Made by a program: the position numbers and the translations under genes | Source of the DNA: CAYTWW01 sp043801855 | Lineage (GTDB): Archaea; Nanobdellota; Nanobdellia; Woesearchaeales; GW2011-AR15 | Assembly: GCA_043801855.1 (NCBI GenBank) | Contig: JAZDLQ010000098.1 | Location: 1 to 64,000, forward strand | Length of the DNA: 64,000 bases | Direction of reading: 5' to 3' | Notes under the pieces: model-generated | What the model was told of the DNA's origin: nothing | The model's database searches: none | What the model saw: only the letters and a program-made list of their open reading frames with translations | Part shown: one piece after another, positions 16,337 to 25,006 of the stretch | Position numbering within the stretch: position 1 is the first letter of the stretch | How the letters are laid out: each line of letters begins with the position of its first letter

Positions 16337-17092
16337 TTATTCTTCAGCATCACTTGCTAAAAAAGACCACCAAGGCCTCTTCTCTTGTATTACTTCACCA
16401 TTCTCTGCATCTACCTGTGCCTGTACCTGCATTTTTGTCTTAAACAATCCAAGGAATTTAGCTTGCTTTTGTACTTTAACCTCATAAGCTGCCTTTACTT
16501 CTTCTCCTTTGCCTACTTCTTTTAATTCAATCTGGCACTGATTTTCTTCAGTGCAAACTCTCACCATTAACCTTTCCAATGCTTTTTCTGAAGCTGCATC
16601 AGGCATTACTTTAACCTCAGCATTTTGACCATTGGATAACTTCACTTGTAATTTAGTTCCTGTCTGGGTCTGCTGTTGTGTCATTTCCATAGAAGTTTGA
16701 GCAGATGCTGTTCCGGATTTCAATTGAACTTTATTATTACTTTGAGTTTGTACCTGTACTTGTTTTCCACTTTCAGTTGTCAGACTTCCAGTTTGAACTC
16801 TTGTCTGCTCCTGTGTTCTTACCTGCTCACCTGTGCCTGGATTATTTGTTTGTGTTTGCTGCTGTGTCTGAATCTGTGAATCTACTCCTTGATTTTGTGT
16901 TTCATGTGTCACTTGTGTACCGCTTCCTGTTTCTTCTGGATTTCCACTATCCTTGGGTTGACTGGTTATTTTAGGCTGTCCTGCTGTATCTGTTTGTCCA
17001 CCTGACTGTCCAGAGCCACTTCCTTGAACTGCCAAAACAGCAACAGACATCAATAGTGTTAAAAACACCAAGATAAAAAATATTTTTTTCAT
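16337..17092 (-). CDS. Secreted Gln/Thr-rich protein
   Basis: 251 residues from the ATG at 17092 (an upstream ATG three codons earlier lacks advantage). Signal peptide about 1-22 ending VLAVQG, a low-complexity Gln/Thr/Ser stretch (about 22-135), then a compact conserved-looking domain with two cysteines (VCTEENQC) ending in KRPWWSFLASDAEE. Probably extracellular, the first part being a flexible stalk. Family not named. Same strand as the secreted protein at 17171, and divergent from the membrane regulator at 17766. Confidence 0.65.
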   Translation of the reverse strand: MKKIFFILVFLTLLMSVAVLAVQGSGSGQSGGQTDTAGQPKITSQPKDSGNPEETGSGTQVTHETQNQGVDSQIQTQQQTQTNNPGTGEQVRTQEQTRVQTGSLTTESGKQVQVQTQSNNKVQLKSGTASAQTSMEMTQQQTQTGTKLQVKLSNGQNAEVKVMPDAASEKALERLMVRVCTEENQCQIELKEVGKGEEVKAAYEVKVQKQAKFLGLFKTKMQVQAQVDAENGEVIQEKRPWWSFLASDAEE

Positions 17093-17170
17093 TTGAGTCA
17101 CCTGCCTTTAAATTATTAAAAATAATAATCATGAAGTCACTATTTATATTTTTCTAATAAAAGAAAAAAA

Positions 17171-17632
17171 TTAATTTGTATGATGCAAAGCATAATTGTC
17201 GCAGACTCTATCATTGTTAGCATCTGTAAACTGCTGTATCCTCTGACTGTTGCTTCCTTTTCCCTGCATTCCTTTACCATTGTTGCTACCTTTATTCATC
17301 ATACACTGACCAAGACCTAGTTCAGCTCTGATTTCATTAGCTGTTTCTGTGTCTCCAGCTTCAACTGCATTGTGCAATTGCATGTACAAATCAAAGTTGT
17401 CAGCATTTACTACTTGGAAGATTCTCCCCTTTGTAGGTAAGTTATTGTTCTGCCTTATTTGTATCCATGCATCATAATCTCCTGCTTCAATAGCTGCTTC
17501 AAGTTGTTCATGCACATCTGCGTTGTAGTTTGGTCTTACAGTATTCTGGTTTCCCTGATAAGCCATTACTCCTAAAGATAGTAAGCTTATAAGGAACAAG
17601 GCACCAATGCCATATATTATTTGTTTATTCAT
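17171..17632 (-). CDS. Secreted helical protein with Asp-rich C-terminal loop
   Basis: 153 residues from the ATG at 17632, supported by GGAGG 7 nt upstream. Signal peptide about 1-23 (cleavage near VMAYQG). Two helical repeats with a similar pattern (EAAIEAGDYDAW and NAVEAGDTETA), a Gly/Asn-rich linker, and a C-terminal FTDANNDRVCD that resembles the acidic loop of the lipoprotein at 1206. Possibly a cell-surface metal-responsive protein; function unknown. Confidence 0.65.
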   Translation of the reverse strand: MNKQIIYGIGALFLISLLSLGVMAYQGNQNTVRPNYNADVHEQLEAAIEAGDYDAWIQIRQNNNLPTKGRIFQVVNADNFDLYMQLHNAVEAGDTETANEIRAELGLGQCMMNKGSNNGKGMQGKGSNSQRIQQFTDANNDRVCDNYALHHTN

Positions 17633-17765
17633 TTTTGTTCCTCCGTGACTTTCAATCACATAGTTACATAAAGATGAAACCATATTACTTGATTCCTGAA
17701 ACTATTGATTGAATTCCTGAAACCAATAAATAATAATAAAAAGAAATTAACAATCATCATCACAT

Positions 17766-18299
17766 ATGAAGAAAAAGTATATTATTTCAAGCCTAATCAT
17801 AATCTCATTTGTTTTGCTTGTGATAAGTGTTGTATTCTTTCTTAATAGTACTAAAGAACAGAGAAAGATTGACCCATCAGACTTTGAGATTATGACAAAA
17901 GAGGAGATTATCCAGTATATTTATGACAAACAAAGTGAAGGGCATGCTCCTTTTTACTACTTTATCCCTATCTTTGGCTTTTTTGGGATAGTTGTTGGAA
18001 CATTAATATATTATATAATGAGTGGAGATATTGAAAAGAAACAGCAGATTATACAACATAATTCTGATATTGTATTGAAACTACTCAATCCTGAAGAAAG
18101 AAAAGTAATAAAAAAAATAGTTGACAGTGAAGGGAAGATACAACAGCTGGAAATAACATATATGGAAGGGTTCACCAAGGTAAAAGCGCATAGGATTATA
18201 GAATCTTTAGTGAATAAAGGTATATTGGAAAAAAATAAGCTTGGCAAGACAAGAATGATTCGGCTGAATAAAGACTTGTATCTAATGCTCAAAAAATAA
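17766..18299 (+). CDS. Membrane-anchored winged-helix regulator
   Basis: 177 residues: TM1 about 5-27, short external loop, TM2 about 63-86, and a cytoplasmic MarR/TrmB-like winged helix (about 103-175, VKAHRIIESLVNKGILEKN). A one-component system that could sense outside conditions and act on nearby promoters. Divergent from the secreted-protein gene at 17171, so that promoter is a natural target (inference). Confidence 0.7.
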   Translation: MKKKYIISSLIIISFVLLVISVVFFLNSTKEQRKIDPSDFEIMTKEEIIQYIYDKQSEGHAPFYYFIPIFGFFGIVVGTLIYYIMSGDIEKKQQIIQHNSDIVLKLLNPEERKVIKKIVDSEGKIQQLEITYMEGFTKVKAHRIIESLVNKGILEKNKLGKTRMIRLNKDLYLMLKK

Positions 18300-18301
18300 T
18301 T

Positions 18302-18559
18302 TTAGTGTAGCTTATCTGTTCTGTTTATTAATTGATGTTTCAGGAATTGAGTTAATGCTTCATCAACTGTGCTCTCTTCTGTTACAATCGGATTAATATT
18401 GGCGTTTGTCAAATCATCATAAATTCTTTGCCCCATACCATAGCTTATTACAATCTCACAGCCTATGACATTTTGAATATCATACACAACAAATCCTAAT
18501 GCCCTTCCAAAATGATGTGATATTGTTTTTTTATCATCACTCGCTATTGCTATTTTCAT
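18302..18559 (-). CDS. NifX/NifB-type (dinitrogenase cofactor family) domain protein
   Basis: 85 residues of the small Fe-Mo cofactor-binding fold (MKIAIASDD start, HHFGRA motif, SYGMGQR). These proteins bind Fe-S or metal clusters or act as carriers. Slightly shorter than usual. Last gene of the large minus-strand cluster and directly downstream of a MinD-type ATPase, a pairing frequent in anaerobes without nitrogenase. Confidence 0.8.
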   Translation of the reverse strand: MKIAIASDDKKTISHHFGRALGFVVYDIQNVIGCEIVISYGMGQRIYDDLTNANINPIVTEESTVDEALTQFLKHQLINRTDKLH

Positions 18560-18593
18560 TTTCCATTTTGTCCACCCCTATATTATTTAATGT

Positions 18594-19472
18594 TTACTTG
18601 ATATTTAATTCTATTTTTTCAGCAATAGCCTTAAATGCAGGCATTGTTTTTTTATTGTATTCAACAACAGGAGTTAAATTCACCAGAGCATACAAGAATG
18701 ACTTATCATATTGAATCTTTCCAATGAGTTCTATGCCTTGTTTTTTTGCATATTCTTCAATTTCTTGTGTAAAGGCTTCATTTAAGTCATATTTATTTAT
18801 AATCAATCCTGACTTAATCCTGAAATGAGATACCATTCCAAATGCCCTTTTAAAATCAGAGAAGCCTGATGGAGTTGGTTCAGTTACAATAACGCAATAA
18901 TTTGCTCCAGCAACAGAAGCAATAACTGGGCAGCCTATACCAGCAGGAGCATCATTTAATATTAAATCAATATTTTCCTTTTTAGAAGCTAGTTTTCTAA
19001 TCTCGTGCACTATTTTTCCACTGCCAGATTCGCCAGCAGCTAAGGTTCCGGATATAATCTCAAACCCGTATTTTGTTTTTCCAGTACCTATTTTTCCGTT
19101 CTGAACATCTTTCAGTTTCACTGCATTGTTTGGACAGACTAATTCGCATACTCCGCAGCCTTCGCATCCAAATTCTTTGACAACTATTTTATTATCTCGC
19201 TGTTCAATAGCGCCAAAATAGCAGTTCTCTATGCATAATTTGCATGAAATACATTTTTCATTGTCGATAACTGCCTTCTTGCTTGTTGAAATCTTGTTCC
19301 AAGATAAAAAATCATTTTCCCGCAGTCCAAGAACAAGTCCTAAATTTGATGCGTCAACATCGCAATCCACACATAATACCTTAATTTTTTTTGATAATAC
19401 AACAGCAAAAGATGCAGTAATACTGCTTTTACCAACTCCTCCTTTACCTGAAAGCACTGTTATTTGTTTCAT
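18594..19472 (-). CDS. MinD/Mrp-type ATPase with inserted 2[4Fe-4S] ferredoxin domain
   Basis: 292 residues. Deviant Walker A SGKGGVGKSS at the N-terminus; residues about 58-115 form a two-cluster ferredoxin (CISCKLCIENC and CEGCGVCELVC). Such ATPases handle Fe-S cofactors in NifX-like clusters. The start overlaps the stop of the upstream MBL-fold gene (ATGA). A similar ATPase lies at 20270, suggesting a heterodimer or duplicated function. Confidence 0.88.
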   Translation of the reverse strand: MKQITVLSGKGGVGKSSITASFAVVLSKKIKVLCVDCDVDASNLGLVLGLRENDFLSWNKISTSKKAVIDNEKCISCKLCIENCYFGAIEQRDNKIVVKEFGCEGCGVCELVCPNNAVKLKDVQNGKIGTGKTKYGFEIISGTLAAGESGSGKIVHEIRKLASKKENIDLILNDAPAGIGCPVIASVAGANYCVIVTEPTPSGFSDFKRAFGMVSHFRIKSGLIINKYDLNEAFTQEIEEYAKKQGIELIGKIQYDKSFLYALVNLTPVVEYNKKTMPAFKAIAEKIELNIK

Positions 19473-20251
19473 AGGTTTATCGCATCTAAAGTTTTCACTT
19501 TTTTTCCGCCGATTTTTTCAAACTCAGAAAAAGCATATTCATCAAGACAGTGCATTGGATAAATATGCTCGATATTTATTTGTTTTATGAATTCAATCGT
19601 TTTATCTGTCTGTTCTTTATTAAAAAGGTGGAAACCTCCTATAAGAGCAAAAACCTTTTTTTCATTGCACACATCTATCGCATAGTTAATTGTATTGCAT
19701 ATACCAGAATGTGAACAACCAGAAATCACGATCAACCCTTTTTGACTTTTTATTGCAATTGCAGAGTCATCAATAACAAAATCTTTTTCTCCATTTTCAA
19801 CATTGCCAACAGAAGTTTTTCCTTCAAAGCTGTTTAAACGTGGAATTTCCCCTAGAAATATAATTTTATTTTTCTTAATCCAAAAAGGTTCTTTAGAGAG
19901 AATAATCCTTGTTTTTTGCTTAATCTCCTGACTTGAAAAAGGGCTGCCAATTAATACTTTTTTTTGATAGTATTTTTTTTTTAAGCATAAAGGATGGCAC
20001 AATACACACTTTACTTGCCTAAAATCAATGTGCATCAGCCCTTCTGTGTGGTCAATATGCCCATGACTAATTATAAGATAATCAATTTTCTCCAGATTAA
20101 TATTTTTTTGAGCAGCATTTATGAAAATGTCATCCTTATAGGAAACATCAAACAAAATCTTCATCTTGTATGCTTCTATCAATAGGCTCAATCCAGAATC
20201 CTCATTAACAAATTTTTCCAGTTCATTGTGCAATACAGTTATTTTAACCAT
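19469..20251 (-). CDS. Metallo-beta-lactamase-fold hydrolase
   Basis: 260 residues. Metal motif ISHGHIDHTEG (HxHxDH), later GCSHSG and a C-terminal PMHC. Closest in layout to the dihydropterin-phosphate-synthase-like archaeal MBL family. Placed between two ferredoxin-MinD ATPases. A second related MBL gene lies at 22006. Substrate unknown. Confidence 0.82.
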   Translation of the reverse strand: MVKITVLHNELEKFVNEDSGLSLLIEAYKMKILFDVSYKDDIFINAAQKNINLEKIDYLIISHGHIDHTEGLMHIDFRQVKCVLCHPLCLKKKYYQKKVLIGSPFSSQEIKQKTRIILSKEPFWIKKNKIIFLGEIPRLNSFEGKTSVGNVENGEKDFVIDDSAIAIKSQKGLIVISGCSHSGICNTINYAIDVCNEKKVFALIGGFHLFNKEQTDKTIEFIKQINIEHIYPMHCLDEYAFSEFEKIGGKKVKTLDAINL

Positions 20252-20269
20252 TCTTTATTCCCTCAAAAT

Positions 20270-21121
20270 TTATTTAAATCTATCATTTAGTATGCCTTCC
20301 GCAATCTTTTTTATTGATTCATCCTCTACAGGAATGCCTTTTGAGTACTGTTCCATAATTGCTTTACTATACGGTATCTTTGCAAATATGCTCTTATTGT
20401 ATCTTTTCAGCATATCAGATATTATCTGCTCATTTTCCTTTTCATAACGATTAAGAATTATCTCAAATGGCTTATTCATTCTTAACAAAAGTTTGATAAT
20501 TACTTCTACGTCATGCTCTCCCAGTGGAGTTGGTTCAGTTATTCCAAAAACAAAATAACAGAATCCAAGCGCTGAAATTACATCGCATTTGCTTCCAGCA
20601 GCAGTATCTGCTATTATGTAATCATATTTTTCTTTTTTACTTTCAACAATTCTCTTTAGCTCATTCACAACAAACTCTGCAATAGGCTCATTAATTTTTA
20701 ATTCACCTGAATAAAAATCAATTCCGTATGCTTTTCCAGAATATATTACTCCAATTTCTTTCTTGTTCCAGAAAATTGCTTCTTCTTTGCAAACTATTTT
20801 GCATGCCCCGCATCCATTACATTGTTGTGGCATGAAAAAAGGGATTTTATCGGAAATAGCTACAATAGCATTATAATTACAGGCTTTAGCGCATGCACCG
20901 CATTTGATGCATTTATTAGCATTAATAACTGGAATTCTTTGGTATACTTTATGCAATTCCTTTCTTTTAATATTAAGAATCAGATGGTCATTAGGGCAGT
21001 CAACATCCATATCAACCAGCATTACCTTGCTTCTTTTGCCAAGTTCAATAGCTAAAGCTGTTGCTACTGTTGATTTTCCAGTTCCGCCTTTGCCGCCAGT
21101 AACTCCGATTATTCTAACCAT
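20270..21121 (-). CDS. MinD/Mrp-type ATPase with ferredoxin domain (second copy)
   Basis: 283 residues from the ATG at 21121, which leaves only an 8-bp overlap with the upstream methyltransferase gene. Walker A TGGKGGTGKST; ferredoxin insert with CIKCGACAKAC and CNGCGACKIVC; LADTAAGSKCDV near the Walker B region. Paralogue of the protein at 18594. Confidence 0.87.
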   Translation of the reverse strand: MVRIIGVTGGKGGTGKSTVATALAIELGKRSKVMLVDMDVDCPNDHLILNIKRKELHKVYQRIPVINANKCIKCGACAKACNYNAIVAISDKIPFFMPQQCNGCGACKIVCKEEAIFWNKKEIGVIYSGKAYGIDFYSGELKINEPIAEFVVNELKRIVESKKEKYDYIIADTAAGSKCDVISALGFCYFVFGITEPTPLGEHDVEVIIKLLLRMNKPFEIILNRYEKENEQIISDMLKRYNKSIFAKIPYSKAIMEQYSKGIPVEDESIKKIAEGILNDRFK

Positions 21122-21674
21122 TTTTAAAAACAACACATCTACTTAAAAAAATCCTTGGATATTCAATCGTACTAAAGCCAATAGTATTTGCTTTTCGAAC
21201 CAATTCTTTAAATTCAGATTCACTAATCTTAAAATTTGGCTCAGCAATAAATAATATTGCATCCTTTTTTAGCATATGCCTTATATCACTTAAGAATTTT
21301 TTCGTATTATCTAATTCGTGAATAACATAAAAAGCAATAACCATGTCAACTTTTTCAGAAACACCAATATCTGTTGCGCTGCTTTTATGTAAGACTATTA
21401 TTTTTTCAATTATATTTCCGGATATTTTCTTTTTTATGATATCAAGCATTTCCTGCTGAAAATCAACAGCAATTACCTTGCCGTTTTTTCCAACCAGTTT
21501 TGCAATTTCAAGAGTAAAAAAACCAGGTCCGCAGCCAAAATCCATTACTGTCATACATTCTTTAACATATTTTCCAAGTATCTTTTTTGGATTTTGAAAT
21601 ATCTTTCTTACAAAGCTGTCCAAAGAGTTATGCTTTTTGAAATGAAACACCCTGTTTTCAGGCTGAATGTTCAT
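21114..21674 (-). CDS. Class I SAM-dependent methyltransferase
   Basis: 186 residues; SAM-binding motif DFGCGPGFFTLEIA, then VDFQ and HELDN. UbiE/Methyltransf_11-like. Sits inside the NifX-MinD cluster; similar methyltransferases accompany these clusters and a second one is at 27652. Substrate unknown. Confidence 0.82.
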   Translation of the reverse strand: MNIQPENRVFHFKKHNSLDSFVRKIFQNPKKILGKYVKECMTVMDFGCGPGFFTLEIAKLVGKNGKVIAVDFQQEMLDIIKKKISGNIIEKIIVLHKSSATDIGVSEKVDMVIAFYVIHELDNTKKFLSDIRHMLKKDAILFIAEPNFKISESEFKELVRKANTIGFSTIEYPRIFLSRCVVFKNG

Positions 21675-21680
21675 TTTGTT

Positions 21681-22004
21681 TTACCCAAACGTCAAAAGCT
21701 TATCTGATTTTTCAACAAGATCCATTAAGTCCTGCATAGTTGATATTGGGCAGACATTGCTTTCTTTTTTTTGCCTTATCTTAAGGCAGCTGCCGCATGC
21801 CAAAATGTTTCCTTTATTTTTATAGAATGACTCAATTTGCTCTTTTACATTAAATTTTTTGCCACTTATTTCTTCTGCTTCAACACCCTCTCCCAATAAA
21901 AAAATGCTTGTTTCATGCCCTTTCTTAATGGAAAAATTCCCAAACCTGAATGCATTGTATGCTTTTTCTTCATCTTTTGTGTTTAGTATAATTCCTATTT
22001 TCAT
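21681..22004 (-). CDS. DsrE/TusD-like sulfur-relay protein
   Basis: 107 residues from the ATG at 22004, which follows the preceding stop by one base with GAGG upstream. DsrE/F fold: KIGIILNT start, LLGEGVEAE, and a conserved cysteine segment ILACGSCLKI. May carry persulfide sulfur for cluster assembly. Confidence 0.75.
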   Translation of the reverse strand: MKIGIILNTKDEEKAYNAFRFGNFSIKKGHETSIFLLGEGVEAEEISGKKFNVKEQIESFYKNKGNILACGSCLKIRQKKESNVCPISTMQDLMDLVEKSDKLLTFG

Positions 22005-22005
22005 T

Positions 22006-22776
22006 TTAAACCTCAATTATTTTTCCTGAATAAAGCTGCTCTCCGCCAATAGAATTAATAATAGCTTTTATTGCCTTATCTCCTGTGCAGTGACCTGGAA
22101 ATACTTTTGCAACACCCTGTTTCTTTAATTCTTCAATTGTATTTTTAATCTCTTTTTCAGTAAACTTACTCATATGAAATCCGCCTATAATTATTATCTT
22201 ATTTTCATTAAAAAACTGCTTAGCATACTTAACAATATTAATAATGCCTGAATGTGCACATCCTGTAATAATCAATAATTTTTTCTTATCTCTTATTACC
22301 AGAGCAGTATCATCTATTAAAAAATCATCATAAGCCATATTGTCTTTTATGTAATAACCAAGGCTTGCCTTTCTTTCACCAGGAATTGTTCCTAGAAAAA
22401 TGCAGCTCTCAGTTAGCCAGACAGGTTCATCATTAAAATCAATCTCTGAATCAGTTTTATCTATAGGAAACCCAATATATCTTTCACCAGCATACTTGGG
22501 AAGAATTGAATCTGGGTGTGCAATAATTTTTAAATTCTTATTAAGAGGAAATGAAGAAAATCCGCCTGTATGGTCATAGTGCCCGTGACTGAAAACAAGA
22601 TAATTTATATCACTTAAACCAATATTAAGTTTCTTGGCATTCCGTAAAAACATGCTGCTTTGGCTTAAGTCAAACATGATTTTTTTATTGTTGATTTCAA
22701 AGTAAACTGATAGTCCATGTTCTGACTCAAAACTATTCTCTTTTTTTGTATCTTCTACAATTATAATTATTTTCAT
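22006..22776 (-). CDS. Metallo-beta-lactamase-fold hydrolase (second copy)
   Basis: 256 residues; HxHxDH in FSHGHYDHTGG, then GCAHSG and FPGHCTG. Similar in layout to the MBL protein at 19469 but clearly diverged. Operon-linked to the DsrE gene. Substrate unknown. Confidence 0.82.
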   Translation of the reverse strand: MKIIIIVEDTKKENSFESEHGLSVYFEINNKKIMFDLSQSSMFLRNAKKLNIGLSDINYLVFSHGHYDHTGGFSSFPLNKNLKIIAHPDSILPKYAGERYIGFPIDKTDSEIDFNDEPVWLTESCIFLGTIPGERKASLGYYIKDNMAYDDFLIDDTALVIRDKKKLLIITGCAHSGIINIVKYAKQFFNENKIIIIGGFHMSKFTEKEIKNTIEELKKQGVAKVFPGHCTGDKAIKAIINSIGGEQLYSGKIIEV

Positions 22777-22836
22777 TTTACAAATGTTTTATTTTGATTG
22801 ATATGCTCATTTTTCCAATATTTTCATAACATAACT

Positions 22837-23631
22837 TCAATACTTTTTGTTGATATATGGGCATTTAGCTTTTTTGATTTTATCATCCAAAACCGCTCGA
22901 ATGAATTCATTACATGTCCTGAATCCACATCTTCCGCAATTTAAATTAGGCACCAAATTTTTTAATTGTTTTCCTGCTAATGCTCTTTGCCGTTCTTTAT
23001 CATCATTAACTATCTTATTCCCGTAACAATACCCACAAAGCGCTGAAGGCATGGAATATTTTAGAGTAAACTTTCTAGTTTTAACATGAGAAGATGCCCT
23101 GATAAACTCTGCGATATCAATAACACCTTCTCCTGTCAGTCCGTTTACCTCTGTTAATCTTGCTTTGGCATTGACTTTCATAACTTTTGTCCTAAAAATT
23201 TCCCTTTCTGCTTGGGAAACTAAATCACCTTTGGCAATAGCCACAATATCTGCTTGCGTTAAGATCGGCCCATAGCCAGACGGGTTGCCTGAAGTAATAT
23301 CCAAAACATTTACACCAATCCCTTCTTTAACATAAGGCGAGCAACGAAGACATAGACCGGCTGTCTCCAAAATAATAATATCTGCATTTTGATTTTCCCT
23401 AATAATTTTAGGAATTTCCAAAGCAGTATAATGGTCAGGACAAATCTCTCCTGCTAATTTCTTAACAGTGGGGATTTTAAATTCTTTAGCAATGCGCATA
23501 TCATCAGATGTTTGCAAACAATCAAATTTGGCAAAAAATAATTTAAAATCGTTTTTTAATTCTCGAACTACATATTTAATCAAACTTGTTTTACCTGCGC
23601 CTGGTGTGCCTGCAAAAATAACAAATTTCAT
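22837..23631 (-). CDS. HypB/CooC-like GTPase with C-terminal Fe-S domain
   Basis: 264 residues. Walker A GTPGAGKTS at 8-16, a cysteine pair in AGLCLRC resembling metal-handling G3E GTPases, and a C-terminal Fe-S motif C-x2-C-x4-C-x16-C (CGRCGFRTC...C) of the PF04060 type plus CGYC before it. Could insert or activate a metal centre. The start overlaps the stop of the ABC ATPase gene upstream. Confidence 0.78.
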   Translation of the reverse strand: MKFVIFAGTPGAGKTSLIKYVVRELKNDFKLFFAKFDCLQTSDDMRIAKEFKIPTVKKLAGEICPDHYTALEIPKIIRENQNADIIILETAGLCLRCSPYVKEGIGVNVLDITSGNPSGYGPILTQADIVAIAKGDLVSQAEREIFRTKVMKVNAKARLTEVNGLTGEGVIDIAEFIRASSHVKTRKFTLKYSMPSALCGYCYGNKIVNDDKERQRALAGKQLKNLVPNLNCGRCGFRTCNEFIRAVLDDKIKKAKCPYINKKY

Positions 23632-24428
23632 GGTTTCTCACTCATTTTAATTGGTTTACAAAATAAATGTACTTCTTTAATTTTTTCCCCTCTCCTTATT
23701 CTTTCTCTTATCTCCAAACTATAATTTTCAACCCAGTTAAGATAACAAGCGATGCCTTTTTCTTTTATGGCAGTATTTAAAACCTTAACGATTCCCCCGT
23801 TCTTGATAATAACCCTCCTATTAGTATCTAGTGCCAAAGAAGGGTCATGTGTTACTATCAATATAATTTTTCCTTCCTGCACCAGAATTTTAATCGCTTT
23901 TTCTTTTTTTATACCTGCATTTTCTATTTCATCGATTAAAACAATCGGAGATGTGCTAATGTTTGCCACATCAGAAACCATTAATGCTCTGCTTTGCCCT
24001 CCTGATAAATGCAATAAATTCATTTTAGGATGAATCGGCTCACCTGTAATTTCGTTAGCTTCTTTTATCACCCGGCTAAGTAAATCTTTAGATGCTTTTT
24101 TGCCTCGGGATTCTAAATGCAGCCTTAAAAAATCTTCAACAGACATATCAGTCAAAAAATTCATGCTTTGGGCCAATGACGCAATCAATTTTCTTTTTGG
24201 GTCGAACCTTATTTCTTTATCGGGGATTTTATCGTCAACTAAAATTTGGCGCCTGCTTTTAGTGTCTTTTTGAGCCAATCTCTCTATATCATAAAGAAGC
24301 TGGCTTTTTCCTGCGCCGGTGTAGCCAACAATTGCAATAATTTCTCCTCTTTTAATATCAATTCTTTTGAATTTTTCCTTTTCGCCAAACTTATTTAGGC
24401 CAGGCAAGATTGTAATTTTTTTGATCAT
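23628..24428 (-). CDS. Soluble ABC-type ATPase
   Basis: 266 residues from the ATG at 24428, chosen because it overlaps the ferredoxin stop (ATGA). Walker A GYTGAGKS at 35-42, signature LSGGQSRA, Walker B VLIDEIENAG, H-loop THD. No membrane partner is encoded nearby, so it is likely an energy-coupling ATPase for cofactor activation rather than a transporter (inference; compare the AtwA-type activators). Confidence 0.78.
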   Translation of the reverse strand: MIKKITILPGLNKFGEKEKFKRIDIKRGEIIAIVGYTGAGKSQLLYDIERLAQKDTKSRRQILVDDKIPDKEIRFDPKRKLIASLAQSMNFLTDMSVEDFLRLHLESRGKKASKDLLSRVIKEANEITGEPIHPKMNLLHLSGGQSRALMVSDVANISTSPIVLIDEIENAGIKKEKAIKILVQEGKIILIVTHDPSLALDTNRRVIIKNGGIVKVLNTAIKEKGIACYLNWVENYSLEIRERIRRGEKIKEVHLFCKPIKMSEKP

Positions 24429-24619
24429 AACACTTTCTCCAGTATGGAATCGAATGGACAAGCTTTTTTGCATAATCCGCACTTACCGCATTTTTTTTGA
24501 TCTATGTTTGCTCTTCCATCTTTTTCAATTTTAATAGCATGGTTAGGACAGACCCTAATACAAGCTCCACACCCGGCACATGTTAATTTGTTAATTTTAT
24601 ATAGTTTCATTTTTGTCAT
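24425..24619 (-). CDS. 2[4Fe-4S] ferredoxin
   Basis: 64 residues with two cluster motifs, CAGCGACIRVCP and CGKCGLCKKACP. Coupled by ATGA overlaps to the thioredoxin gene upstream and the ABC ATPase gene downstream. Probable electron donor for the ATPase/GTPase pair. Confidence 0.92.
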   Translation of the reverse strand: MTKMKLYKINKLTCAGCGACIRVCPNHAIKIEKDGRANIDQKKCGKCGLCKKACPFDSILEKVL

Positions 24620-24963
24620 TGTGATTTGTTTGTCAGTAAATTTTTATCAAGCCACATCTTAACTTTTTCTTCTGGCATAACACCAATAAATTCATCAGCA
24701 AAAATTCCGTTCTTAAACATTTTAATACAAGGAATGCTCATTATCTTAAATTCACGCGCCTTGCCCTTATGCTCTTCAACATTTATCTTTGCAAGAATGA
24801 ATTTTCCACAGTATTCTTCAGCAAGAGCCTCTAAAACAGGGCTGAGCGCCTGGCATGGGACACACCACGGGGCCCAAAAATCAACAACAACAGGAATTTC
24901 CCTGGATTTTTCAATTACTTCTTTTTCAAAATTTTCATCATTTACTTCTATTTCATAATTCAT
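24616..24963 (-). CDS. Thioredoxin
   Basis: 115 residues; active site W-C34-V-P-C37, cis-proline in SIPCI. Second thioredoxin in the window. First of a chain of four genes joined by start/stop overlaps (thioredoxin, ferredoxin, ABC ATPase, GTPase). Confidence 0.9.
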   Translation of the reverse strand: MNYEIEVNDENFEKEVIEKSREIPVVVDFWAPWCVPCQALSPVLEALAEEYCGKFILAKINVEEHKGKAREFKIMSIPCIKMFKNGIFADEFIGVMPEEKVKMWLDKNLLTNKSQ

Positions 24964-25006
24964 ATTTAATCCCTCGTTACAATAATGGTTTTATTTATAG
25001 TTTTAT

